Below the pieces are notes generated by a model. It was not told the DNA's origin. It saw nothing but the letters and a program-made list of their open reading frames with translations, and made no database searches. Of a stretch of 64,000 nt of DNA, positions 7,815-16,427 are shown piece after piece (the first letter of the stretch is position 1; every line of letters starts with the position of its first letter). The position numbers were made by a program, and so were the translations under genes. Origin of the DNA: Hyphomicrobiales bacterium (lineage in GTDB: Bacteria; Pseudomonadota; Alphaproteobacteria; Rhizobiales; Xanthobacteraceae); NCBI GenBank assembly GCA_017305555.1, contig JAFKKM010000022.1, positions 21,788 through 85,787 of the forward strand, read 5' to 3'.

Positions 7815-10800
7815 TTGGGCCCCTTCACGATGCCGCCAAACCGGCGATAGAGAATCGGCAGAAGGATCAGCGTCAAAGCCGTTGACGATAGAAGTCCACC
7901 GATCACTACGATAGCGAGCGGACGCTGAATCTCTGACCCAGGGCCGGTCGCAAACAAGAGGGGGATCAGGCCCAACGCTGTGATGCTCGCTGTCATCAGA
8001 ACCGGTCTGAGGCGCCGCTTGGCGCCGTCGACCACGATGCGACCTACCGGCACCCCGTGGGCACGGAGTTGATTGAAATAAGAGACTAGCACGACGCCGT
8101 TCAGCACCGCTATTCCCAGCAACGCGATGAACCCGACGGACGCTGGGACCGAAAGGTATTCGCCGGTCAGCACCAACGCAAAGACGCCTCCAATCACGGC
8201 AAACGGGATATTGACCAGGACTAACAGCGCTTGTCGGATCGAACCGAAGGTTGTGAACAGCAGCACAAAGATGAGGCCGATCGCCACTGGTACCACGATG
8301 GAGAGACGCGCGGCCGCGCGTTGCTGATTCTCGAACTGGCCACCCCAGGTGAGCCTGTAACCTCCAGGCAACGGCAAATCCGTCGCAACCTTCTGCCGGG
8401 CCGCCTCAACGAATCCGACCATGTCGCGGCCGCGAACGTTGGCTCGCACAACGCTCATCCGGTTCCCGTTCTCGCGATTGACAACGACGGGACCATCGAC
8501 CCGATGAATGTGGGCCACCTGCGAGAGCGCCACATGCTGACCCGAGGCTAAAGTCAGCGGCAAGGTCGCAAGCAGTGTCGGAGCCTCGCGGGTCGCTTCG
8601 CTACCGCGAACGAGGATCGGTGTGCGGCGCCCCGCTTCGAGCACCGTGCCGATCGTGCGGCCCTCAATCTGAGTGCGCAACGAATTGGAGATAGCATCCA
8701 CAGTCAGACCGAGGCGTCCTGCCTCCATCCGATTCACAACAACGGTGTAATATTGCGCACCCTCGTTGAGAGTGGTGTAGACGTCCTCGGCGCCGTCGAT
8801 ACCCGACAAGATCGCGGATAACTTGCTCGCAATCTCATTGAGCTTGGCGATATCAGGTCCAAAGATCTTCACCGCAACATCGCCGCGAACGCCGCTGATC
8901 ATTTCCTGCACCCGCATGTCAATCGGCTGGGTGAAGCTGAGCGATAGTCCCGGGAAATTGCTGAACACCTGCCGTACCTCTTCAATCAGGGCAGATTTGT
9001 TAGCCGTCTTTCGCTCCTCTGCAGGCTTCAGAACTAGGAACGTATCGGTCTGATTGGGGCCCATTGGGTCGAGGCCGAGTTCGTCGGACCCAGTCCGGGC
9101 CACGATGCTTTTGACATCAGGGACTTTCGCGAGAATTGCGGACTGAAGCCGCACGTTGATCGCGTTCATTTCATCGAGGTTGATTGATGGTAAAGCCTCG
9201 ACGCTCACAATGATGTCGCCTTCGTCCATGGTCGGCATAAAGGTCTTGCCGAGCTGGGTGTAGGCATAGCCTGCGGCAACGAGGGCCATGACTGCCGCTA
9301 TGACGATCTTGCGCTCGTTGTTCAAGGCCCAATCAAGTGCAGGTGCATATAGCCGGGACGCAATTCGGATCAACCATGGTTCGTGGTGCGACGTGTTCTT
9401 CAGCAGAAACGAAGTTGCCACGGGAATGACCGTGAGCGCCAACAGCAACGAAGCGCCGAGCGCGAATATGATCGCGAGCGCCACGGGGATGAATAACTTC
9501 CCTTCAAGCCCCTCGAGCGTCAACAGTGGCAAGAATACAATCATAATGATCAGAACGCCCGATGCGACCGGCTGGAGGACCTCGCAGACCGAGCGATAGA
9601 TAATATGGACGAGCGGCGCAGCCTTCCCTTGTGATTCCTTGGTGAGATTTCCTACGACGTTTTCGACCACCACCACTAGCGCGTCGATCAGCATGCCAAT
9701 AGCGATGGCAAGGCCGCCAAGGCTCATCAGGTTTGCTGACATCCCGACGATGCGCATGACGATCAGCGCGATGACGATCGCGAGCGGCAGGCTGAGGGCG
9801 ATCACCAGGGAGGCGCGCCAGTTACCCAGAAACAGCAAGAGGAGGACGACGACTAGGGCTGTCGCTTCACCGAGCGCGCGCATAACGGTACCAACCGCAC
9901 GGTCAACGAGCCGACCTCGGTCGTAGAAGACGTGGATACTGACGCTCCGAGGGAGCGATTGCTTGATCTCGTCAAGACGAGTTTGGATGTCGGCCACGAG
10001 TTGGCGCGCATTGGCACCGCGCAGACCAAGAACAAGGCCTTCGACCGTCTCGCCCTGACCATTCGAAGTGACAGCACCGTATCGCGTCAACGAGCCCAAC
10101 TGGACACGAGCAATGTCCTTGACCCGGATCGGAACGCCATCCTTAGTATCGACGACGATTTGCCTGATGTCCTCGATGGTCCGAATGCTACCTTCGATAC
10201 GAACAAGTGCGCTGTCTTCACCCTGATTGACACGGCCGGCACCATCGTTGCGACTGTTCGCCTCGATGGCTCGCCGAAACATCTCATAGGAAATGCCGCG
10301 TGCCGCAAGCGCATCGCTGAGCGGTACGATTTCGAACGCCCGGACATTTCCCCCGAGCGCATTGACATCGGCCACTCCTGGCACCGTCCGCAAGGCTGGA
10401 CGAATTTCCCAATCGAGCAAGCTTCGCCGTTCGGCGAGTGAAAGATCCGCACTTTCGATGGTGAACATGAATATTTCGCCGAGCGGGCTGGTGATCGGGG
10501 CCAGTCCACCGCTCACCCCTTCTGGCAAGTCGCGGTTGATGTTGGCCAGCCGTTCGGAGACTTGGTTACGTGCCCAGTAAATGTCGGTGCCATCCTCAAA
10601 ATCGACTGTGACGTCGGCCAGCGCGTATTTGGTGGTGGAGCGCAGGATTTTCTTGTTTGGTAACCCAAGGAGTTCGAGCTCGATCGGCACGGTGACCCGC
10701 TGTTCTACCTCCTCCGGCGTGAGGCCCGGCGCTTTCATGATGACTTTGACTTGTACAGGCGAGACATCAGGAAATGCGTCGATCGGTAGACTAGGCAGCA

Positions 10801-10888
10801 GAACCAGCCCGGCACCAATCAACAACAGTACGCCGAGAGCGACGAACAGCCGCTGGGAAAGTGCGAATGCGACGAGGCGATTGAGCAC
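7811..10888 (-). CDS. Heavy-metal-type RND efflux pump (CzcA/CusA family)
   Basis: A 1025-residue inner-membrane proton antiporter, the usual length of HME-RND pumps. Visible features are the N-terminal helix, VSPVQVKVIMKAPGLTPEEV typical of the CzcA/CusA family, and helix 4 AIAIGMLIDALVVVVENV. Helix 4 keeps the CusA-like Asp and Glu but lacks the first Asp of the CzcA signature (DFG), so a CusA-like or other HME subgroup fits better than classical Czc. Metal specificity cannot be fixed from sequence alone. It is encoded between its adaptor (10891-12015) and a DUF3240 protein. Confidence 0.93.
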   Translation of the reverse strand: MLNRLVAFALSQRLFVALGVLLLIGAGLVLLPSLPIDAFPDVSPVQVKVIMKAPGLTPEEVEQRVTVPIELELLGLPNKKILRSTTKYALADVTVDFEDGTDIYWARNQVSERLANINRDLPEGVSGGLAPITSPLGEIFMFTIESADLSLAERRSLLDWEIRPALRTVPGVADVNALGGNVRAFEIVPLSDALAARGISYEMFRRAIEANSRNDGAGRVNQGEDSALVRIEGSIRTIEDIRQIVVDTKDGVPIRVKDIARVQLGSLTRYGAVTSNGQGETVEGLVLGLRGANARQLVADIQTRLDEIKQSLPRSVSIHVFYDRGRLVDRAVGTVMRALGEATALVVVLLLLFLGNWRASLVIALSLPLAIVIALIVMRIVGMSANLMSLGGLAIAIGMLIDALVVVVENVVGNLTKESQGKAAPLVHIIYRSVCEVLQPVASGVLIIMIVFLPLLTLEGLEGKLFIPVALAIIFALGASLLLALTVIPVATSFLLKNTSHHEPWLIRIASRLYAPALDWALNNERKIVIAAVMALVAAGYAYTQLGKTFMPTMDEGDIIVSVEALPSINLDEMNAINVRLQSAILAKVPDVKSIVARTGSDELGLDPMGPNQTDTFLVLKPAEERKTANKSALIEEVRQVFSNFPGLSLSFTQPIDMRVQEMISGVRGDVAVKIFGPDIAKLNEIASKLSAILSGIDGAEDVYTTLNEGAQYYTVVVNRMEAGRLGLTVDAISNSLRTQIEGRTIGTVLEAGRRTPILVRGSEATREAPTLLATLPLTLASGQHVALSQVAHIHRVDGPVVVNRENGNRMSVVRANVRGRDMVGFVEAARQKVATDLPLPGGYRLTWGGQFENQQRAAARLSIVVPVAIGLIFVLLFTTFGSIRQALLVLVNIPFAVIGGVFALVLTGEYLSVPASVGFIALLGIAVLNGVVLVSYFNQLRAHGVPVGRIVVDGAKRRLRPVLMTASITALGLIPLLFATGPGSEIQRPLAIVVIGGLLSSTALTLILLPILYRRFGGIVKGPK

Positions 10889-10890
10889 GA

Positions 10891-12015
10891 CTAACCTGCT
10901 CCCAGCTTCAACAGGATTCCGCGGAGTGCGGAGACGCCGCTGACCGCCACCTCGTCATTATCCGTGAGGGGCGCGGAGACCACGACATGGTCCTGGTCCT
11001 CCTCAAGGAGTGTGACCGACATCAGACGGAAGCCACCCTGGGTTGACACGAATACGGACGCTTGTTCACCGCGCCGAATGAGCGCGCTGTAGGGGATTTC
11101 CCAAGCGGTTTCCCGTTTGGAAACGAAGGAGATTCGAACAGCGGCAGTCTGCCCCGGTCGCAGGTCGCCGGAGTTCGGTACCTCTGCCCTGACCAGCACG
11201 GTTTGCGTGGCCGGATCGGTTGTTTCAGAGACCAGCACCACCTGGCCTGGAGGCTCGTAACCGTCGACCTCCACCTTCGCGCCTTGCTGAATGGCTTTGA
11301 TGTTCGATGCCGGTACCGCGATCTCGACCCAGAGCGGAGAAAGCTGCGCGACCTTAATCAGTGGTGCCGATTGCTCCACGCGCTGGCCGGGAGAAACGGC
11401 AGTATCAATAACAGTCGCCGGCCGCGGCGCGGCAACCGTAAGGGTCCCACTGATCGCCGCCTCGCTGGTCAGTTTTGAGATTGCCTCATCGGAAAGGCCA
11501 CTCAGTCGGAGCACTTGTCGACGCTCCGCAACTGCAATGCTTGCCTGCCGCGCCTCCGCTTGACTCCCCTCGAGAACACGCTGTGCCACCGCGTTACCTT
11601 GAAACAACTGGGTGTTGCGGTTGAGCTGCTGGGCGGCCAGGACATCCTGAGCAACGGCATGCAAGTAATCGCGCTGCTGCGACACGAAGCTTGGGCTCTC
11701 CATAGTAGCAAGCGATTGTCCAGCAACAATGCGGTCACCCCGCGCCACTGAAAGGCTGATCACCATGCCTGCCACGGGAGCGCTGACGACCCACAATTGG
11801 GGGGTAGGTATGACGATCTGGGCGGGATAAGGCAGCGTCTTGTCGACCGGGCTCGCAACAGGATGAACTACGCGGATACCCAGACTCGTTGCCTGCTCAG
11901 GACTGAGCTTTAACTGGTCCTCAGCCATCGACATAGACGGCAGAGCCGTGACTGCAGCCGCAATTAGGATGCAAGCCATGTTCGTCCATGAGAGCGCTGG
12001 TGAATTCAGATACAT
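10891..12015 (-). CDS. Periplasmic adaptor of heavy-metal RND pump (CzcB/CusB-like)
   Basis: 374 residues. An N-terminal signal sequence (ACILIAAAVTALPSMSMAE) is followed by barrel-sandwich halves (VVSAPVAGMVISLSVARGDR and ATVIDTAVSPGQRVEQSAPL) around a helical hairpin, then beta-barrel and membrane-proximal domains. This is the membrane fusion protein linking the pump to an outer-membrane channel. No outer-membrane factor gene is adjacent. It ends three bases before the pump start, so both form one operon. Confidence 0.92.
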   Translation of the reverse strand: MYLNSPALSWTNMACILIAAAVTALPSMSMAEDQLKLSPEQATSLGIRVVHPVASPVDKTLPYPAQIVIPTPQLWVVSAPVAGMVISLSVARGDRIVAGQSLATMESPSFVSQQRDYLHAVAQDVLAAQQLNRNTQLFQGNAVAQRVLEGSQAEARQASIAVAERRQVLRLSGLSDEAISKLTSEAAISGTLTVAAPRPATVIDTAVSPGQRVEQSAPLIKVAQLSPLWVEIAVPASNIKAIQQGAKVEVDGYEPPGQVVLVSETTDPATQTVLVRAEVPNSGDLRPGQTAAVRISFVSKRETAWEIPYSALIRRGEQASVFVSTQGGFRLMSVTLLEEDQDHVVVSAPLTDNDEVAVSGVSALRGILLKLGAG

Positions 12016-12148
12016 TGTCTAGACCCTATTGCAGCGATTGAGACTGAAGATTTGACCCTTCGAACCGATTGTTCTCCGATTTGAACGTCGGCGGTTGATA
12101 TTCCTCAAGAGCGTCCCAGTCATGGAAAAGGATCAGACCATAGTATCC

Positions 12149-12373
12149 ATGGCTCGCACTATCGGGGAGCTCAAACGGAAGATAGAGCAAGGCTCGCAGC
12201 AATCGCAGGGCGAGGATCTCGAACTCAAGCTCGAGGAGATCCTCCGGAGTAAATTTCCGACCGACTTCGTCGACCCCGTCGCCAAAAGCGAGTTGGGCGC
12301 CGATCTCGTTCAACATCTTAATGGTGGCATCGGACAGTCGGCCGTCCATTACGAGCGCCGAACAGAACGGTAG
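12149..12373 (+). pseudogene. DUF2130 protein fragment
   Basis: An isolated plus-strand stretch of about 75 codons reads like part of DUF2130 (RmuC-related) proteins: ELKRKIEQGSQQSQG, then LELKLEEILRSKFPTDFVDP and VAKSELGADLVQ. Family members are several hundred residues long; here both flanks are missing and the frame ends at YERRTER. It is a remnant. The open frame may extend upstream to 12095 but the similarity starts near 12149. An overlapping minus-strand frame (12026-12349) is its shadow. Confidence 0.6.
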
Positions 12374-12581
12374 TCGAACGGTCGCTAAGCGCGGATCTGC
12401 TGCGAGTTAAGCGAGAACCTCCTCGTCAACATCAGCCGTCGTGGAAGAGGCGAAACATCTACGTTATCGTACGACCAGAGTACGCATAGCCAGTTCTTCT
12501 TCTTGAACTTTGCTCCAGCGCAAGCTCCTACCGTCGACGTCCTTCTATCGTAGGCAAAGGATATCTTCGGAGAAAAGGCCA

Positions 12582-13061
12582 GTGATCTTTCTGACTAAGT
12601 CGATCATACCCGCAGTCGTCATGCTCGGGTTTGTCTTGGGGCCGCCAGCCCTCGCTGCTGAACCGCACGCGCATCACGAATCAACAACGACGACGATCCA
12701 GCTCCGACTAGACCACGGCAAGAAATGGTTGACGGATGATGTACTGCGCCGCGGCATGAGCGAAATCCGTCTTGCTATGACGCAATCGCTCACTCCCATT
12801 CACGACAACGTGTTCACCCCCACGCAATATGAAGCCTTGGCGACGCGTATCCAAACGCAAATCGACTATGTGGTCGGAAACTGCAAGCTGCCAGAGGAGG
12901 CGGACCAGCAGCTACATCTCCTCCTGGAGCAAATCATCGATGGCATCGCCTACATGAGGGCCGGAACAGACAAGAATAAAGGTGCTGTTAAGGTCGTGGG
13001 GGCGCTCACTCAGTATGGCAAATATTTCGACCACGTCGGCTGGCAGCCGCTGGAAAATTGA
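12582..13061 (+). CDS. Predicted periplasmic helical protein, function unknown
   Basis: A 159-residue protein from the GTG at 12582, which has a good GGAGAAAAGG ribosome binding site; an upstream ATG at 12510 would lengthen it but hide the signal peptide. The signal sequence PAVVMLGFVLGPPALAAE is followed by HAHH and a mature part that looks all helical, with one cysteine (NCKLPEEAD) and the conserved-looking WLTDDVLRRGMSEIR and YFDHVGWQPLE. Similar small proteins occur near metal-resistance genes, which suits its position beside an RND metal pump. I cannot name a function. Confidence 0.72.
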   Translation: MIFLTKSIIPAVVMLGFVLGPPALAAEPHAHHESTTTTIQLRLDHGKKWLTDDVLRRGMSEIRLAMTQSLTPIHDNVFTPTQYEALATRIQTQIDYVVGNCKLPEEADQQLHLLLEQIIDGIAYMRAGTDKNKGAVKVVGALTQYGKYFDHVGWQPLEN

Positions 13062-13341
13062 GAATTTCAACGTCCATGTACGGGCTAAAGTTCCCAACGG
13101 GGTGGCCTTGTAGGGTTCAGGATCATCCTAGGAAGCTGGGCCAGATCTAGACCAGCGGCCTGGATCGATCCCTTGGCTAGACGCCACTCGCTTTCAAAGC
13201 ATGACTGGATCAATACGATCGTGCAGCGCCGAAGAATTATTCTCGCTTGCCTTCTCTGGACCCGAAAACAAGTGGCCACGCCAAGAAGAAGAGGATTATG
13301 ATCGTCGCTTCGGAACTGTAACCAGCGCGACTGTCCTTGTT

Positions 13342-13677
13342 TTATCCCTTCGGTAAGCCGTCACGGGATCGTTTGCCCCGGATGGGCGCGCAAAATGCGG
13401 CGTGCAGCGCGCCAACGATGGTCAGAATTTCCGGCCGCGCGATGGAATAATAGACCGTGGTGCCTTCGCGGCGGGCTTCGACCAGCCCGTCCGAGCGCAG
13501 CCGCATGAGTTGCTGTGACATCGGCACCTGCTCGATGTCGAGTTGCTGGCGCAAGTCGGCCACCGACTTCTCGCCATCCACCAGCGCGCAGAGCACCAGG
13601 AGGCGTTGCGGATGGGACAGACTGCGCATCAGCGTCGCGGCCGACTCGGCAGCCGGAATCATCTCTCTTACATTCAT
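13342..13677 (-). CDS. ArsR-family repressor, BigR/SqrR-type persulfide sensor
   Basis: A winged-helix repressor of 111 residues from the ATG at 13677; a longer frame to 13737 would run through its own operator. The recognition helix lies around VPMSQQLMRLRSDGLVEARR. Cysteines C30 (LLVLCAL) and C96 (AAFCAP) are 66 residues apart, the same separation as the dithiol pair of SqrR and BigR that forms a tetrasulfide bridge with persulfides. The divergent sulfide:quinone oxidoreductase operon supports sulfide/persulfide sensing. A paralogue with the same cysteine spacing is at 23976-24320. Confidence 0.88.
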   Translation of the reverse strand: MNVREMIPAAESAATLMRSLSHPQRLLVLCALVDGEKSVADLRQQLDIEQVPMSQQLMRLRSDGLVEARREGTTVYYSIARPEILTIVGALHAAFCAPIRGKRSRDGLPKG

Positions 13678-13703
13678 ACTATTGAATTTATAATATCTGA
13701 ATG
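13671..13703. promoter_or_regulatory. Putative operator of the BigR/SqrR-type repressor
   Basis: An AT-rich stretch overlapping the repressor start contains ATTCATA (13672-13678) and the inverted TTGAAT and CTGAAT half-sites. The half-site ATTCATA recurs twice in the operator of the paralogous repressor at 23946-23985, which suggests related recognition. Confidence 0.45.
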
Positions 13704-13723
13704 TTAGGTACAAGGCCGGAACC

Positions 13724-13737
13724 TTGAGAAAGCTCAA
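13724..13737. promoter_or_regulatory. FixK/FNR-like palindrome between repressor and SQR genes
   Basis: TTGAGAAAGCTCAA fits TTGA-N6-TCAA with five-base arms but has G and C where most FixK boxes here have T and A. Rightward it predicts a start near 13772, 55 bases before the SQR gene. The site may be fortuitous. Confidence 0.35.
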
Positions 13738-13826
13738 GCGGTCCGGAGCGAACGACCTCTACGGTCATAAGGTTTCGATTTCGAAAAGCAAGACGCTGGC
13801 GGCAAGCCTCGAATGGAGGGAATGCC

Positions 13827-15119
13827 ATGTCTCATATCGTGGTTCTCGGCGCAGGTCTGGGTGGACTTCTCATGGCCTATGAGATGAAGGCCCGGATGCG
13901 GCGCGACGACCGTCTCACCGTCGTCAATCACGGCGCGACCTATTCCTTCGTGCCGTCGAATCCGTGGGTTGCCGTCGGCTGGCGGCAGGCCGAGGATATC
14001 GCCATCGATCTCGCGCCGGTGCTCAAATCGCGCGACATCGCCTTGCGGCCGGAGGGCGCCAAACGCGTTCATCCCAGTGATAATCGCGTCGAACTCAACG
14101 ACGGCACGATGATCGACTACGACTATTTGATCATCGCCACCGGACCGGACCTCGCCTTCGACGAAATCCCCGGCTTCGGCCCCGAGGGGCACACCCAGTC
14201 GGTGTGCCAGATCGATCACGCCATTGCCGCCAAGGCGGCATTCGACAAACTCGTCAAGGCTCCAGGGCCGGTGGTGATCGGCGCGACACAGGGCGCCTCC
14301 TGTTACGGCCCGGCCTACGAATTCGCTTTCATTCTCGACACCGCACTCCGCAACGCCCGTGTCCGCGACCGGGTGCCGATGATCTTCGTCACGCCCGAAC
14401 CTTACATCGGTCATCTCGGGCTCGACGGCGTCGGCGACACCAAGGGCCTCATCGAAAGCGCGATGCGCGAGCGTCACATCACATGGATCACCAACGCCCG
14501 CACCACGAACGTCGAAGCCGACAAGCTCGGTGTCGAGGAAGTCAACGACGACGGCTCGGTCAAGGCCGCCCACGAATTGCCGTTCGCGTTCGCGATGCTG
14601 CTACCCGCGTTTCGCGGCGTGCCGGCGGTCGCCGGCATCGAGGGTCTGACCAATCCGCGCGGTTTCATCGTCATCGACAAGCATCAGCGCAATCCGGCGT
14701 TCCCGAACATCTTCGGCATCGGCGTGTGCGTCGCCATTCCGCCGGTCGGCAAGACGTCGCTCGCGGTCGGCGTGCCGAAGACCGGCTTCATGATCGAGTC
14801 GATGGCCACCGCCGCCGCCGAGAACATCGGTGCACTGCTGAAAGGCGAGACGCCGAAGGCGGTCGCGACCTGGAACGCGGTTTGTCTCGCCGATTTCGGC
14901 GACGACGGCATTGCCTTCGTCGCGCAGCCCCAGATTCCCCCGCGCAACGTCAACTGGTCCTCGCAGGGCTACTGGGTCCACGCCGCCAAGGTCGGCTTCG
15001 AGAAATACTTCCTGCGCAAGATCAGGCAGGGCAAGGCCGAAACCTTCTACGAAAACCTCGTCCTCGACATGCTCGGCATCAAGAAGCTGAAAGACATCCA
15101 CATGGAGACGGCGGACTAG
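13827..15119 (+). CDS. sqr: Sulfide:quinone oxidoreductase
   Basis: A 430-residue FAD enzyme oxidising sulfide to polysulfide or persulfide with quinone reduction at the membrane. The FAD motif VVLGAGLGG is at the N-terminus, and TGPDLAFDEIPGF and GVPKTGFMIES are typical of the family. Three cysteines, C127 (SVCQID), C159 (GASCYGP) and C353 (NAVCLAD), match the catalytic Cys positions of characterised SQRs (128, 160 and 356 in the Acidithiobacillus enzyme). It heads an operon with a DUF2892 protein and an RND pump, divergent from a persulfide-type repressor. The ATG follows a GGAGGGAATGCC stretch. Confidence 0.93.
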   Translation: MSHIVVLGAGLGGLLMAYEMKARMRRDDRLTVVNHGATYSFVPSNPWVAVGWRQAEDIAIDLAPVLKSRDIALRPEGAKRVHPSDNRVELNDGTMIDYDYLIIATGPDLAFDEIPGFGPEGHTQSVCQIDHAIAAKAAFDKLVKAPGPVVIGATQGASCYGPAYEFAFILDTALRNARVRDRVPMIFVTPEPYIGHLGLDGVGDTKGLIESAMRERHITWITNARTTNVEADKLGVEEVNDDGSVKAAHELPFAFAMLLPAFRGVPAVAGIEGLTNPRGFIVIDKHQRNPAFPNIFGIGVCVAIPPVGKTSLAVGVPKTGFMIESMATAAAENIGALLKGETPKAVATWNAVCLADFGDDGIAFVAQPQIPPRNVNWSSQGYWVHAAKVGFEKYFLRKIRQGKAETFYENLVLDMLGIKKLKDIHMETAD

Positions 15120-15144
15120 CCGCCTCAAATCAAAGGAGAAGACA

Positions 15145-15348
15145 ATGACGATCGATCGCGCGGTGATGCTGTTCGCCGGATTTATGGTGCTCGCCTCGCT
15201 GGGGCTCGGCTTCTACCTGTCGCCCTGGTGGTATCTGCTCACGGCCTTTGTCGGGCTCAACCTGATGCAGGCGTCGGTCACCGGCTTTTGCCCGGCGGCG
15301 ATGATCTTCCGGAAAATGGGCTGCCCTTCGGGCATGGCGTTCAAGTAG
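15145..15348 (+). CDS. DUF2892 small membrane protein
   Basis: 67 residues with two membrane segments (AVMLFAGFMVLASLGLGFYL and WWYLLTAFVGLNLMQASVTG), then FCPAAMIFRKMGC, the typical DUF2892 (YgaP-like membrane domain) pattern. It has two cysteines near the C-terminus, in FCP and MGC. It lies 25 bases after the SQR gene with an AAAGGAGAAG ribosome binding site. YgaP-type proteins link sulfur transfer to the membrane; the role here is inferred from context. A truncated copy lies at 24412-24495. Confidence 0.85.
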   Translation: MTIDRAVMLFAGFMVLASLGLGFYLSPWWYLLTAFVGLNLMQASVTGFCPAAMIFRKMGCPSGMAFK

Positions 15349-15413
15349 CGCTGACACCGTCCCATGATGCGGCGGCCGGACAAATCCCGCCGCCTGTGAA
15401 AGATTTGTAAATC

Positions 15414-16427
15414 ATGTCTCGACTGATTTCCTGCGCGTTGGCGACGATTCTCGCCTCGGCGCCGATGCTTGGCATCGCCAAAGCGCACGCCGCCGAATTT
15501 GTCGTTCGGGCAACGACCGTTCCCGAGATGAAAGCGGTGTTCGGCCAGGTTGAAAGCCGCATCGTCGTGCCGGCGCGCGCCCGCATCGGCGGCTCGGTGC
15601 GCGAACTTCGCGTCACGCAGGGCGATCAGGTCCGTGAGGGACAGGTGATTGCCGTGGTCGTCGACGACAAGCTGAAACTTCAGCTCAACGCCGCCGACGC
15701 CAAGATTGAGGCGCTCAACTCGCAGCTCGACAACGCGCGAATCCAGTGAGACCGTGCGCAGCAGCTTCGCGCCACCGGCACCGGCACGCAGGCCAGTCTC
15801 GATCAGGCGCGGATGCAGTTCGAGGTCACGACCAATCAGGTCGCGGCGGCCAAAGCCGAGAAGACCGTGATCGAGCAGAGCGCGCGCGAGGGCACCGTGA
15901 TGGCGCCAGCGACGGGCCGCGTGCTCACCGTGCCGGTCACGCCCGGCTCCGTGGTCATGCCCGGCGAGGACATCGCCCGCATCGCGCCGGGTCCGTATTA
16001 TCTGCGGCTGTCGCTGCCGGAACGCCATGCCGCCGAGATCGTCCAGGGCTCCGACGTTCTCGTCGGCGAACGCGGGCTGGTCCAGCCGCCGGACCAGTTA
16101 CCGGCCGCGCGCCGCGGCCGAATCGTCAAGGTCTACCCGGAAATCACCGACGGGCGCGTGATCGCCGATGTCGAGGTCGCGGCGCTCGGAGACTACTTCG
16201 TCAACGAGCGCACGCTAGTGTCGATCCCGGTCGGCAAGCGCACCATTCTCGCGGTGCCGCCGCAGGCGATCCGCACCGTGCACGGCATCGATTATGTGCG
16301 GCTCGCCACGTCCGGCAGCGGAATGGATGTTGCGGTCATTCTCGGCGAAACCTTTGAGGACAACGGCCAGCGGCGCATCGAAATCCTCACGGGACTGCAT
16401 GACGGCGACCAGGTCGTGCTGCCATGA
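15414..16427 (+). pseudogene. RND periplasmic adaptor interrupted by an in-frame TGA
   Basis: A membrane fusion protein gene of 337 codons with one in-frame stop. Codons 1-111 give a signal peptide and the first lipoyl half (VPARARIGGSVRELRV, GDQVREGQVIAVV) and enter the hairpin at LDNARIQ. TGA follows at 15747-15749. The same frame then resumes without a break as DRAQQLRATGTGTQ, the second lipoyl half (GTVMAPATGRVLTVPV) and the barrel, ending ATGA into the pump gene. A single CGA-to-TGA change would explain it. Re-initiation at 15813, suppression or a sequencing error are alternatives. Confidence 0.85.

Noticed and set aside
12026..12349. 107-codon minus-strand frame that could precede the RND adaptor gene in its operon
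   Set aside because: The plus strand of the same bases encodes recognisable DUF2130 sequence, so the minus frame is a shadow.
14204..15148. 314-codon plus-strand frame overlapping SQR
   Set aside because: Arg-rich out-of-frame shadow of the SQR gene.
15747..15749. TGA as a selenocysteine codon in the adaptor gene
   Set aside because: Adaptors have no selenocysteine members, the position is in a helical hairpin, and no selenocysteine insertion context was seen; a point mutation is simpler.
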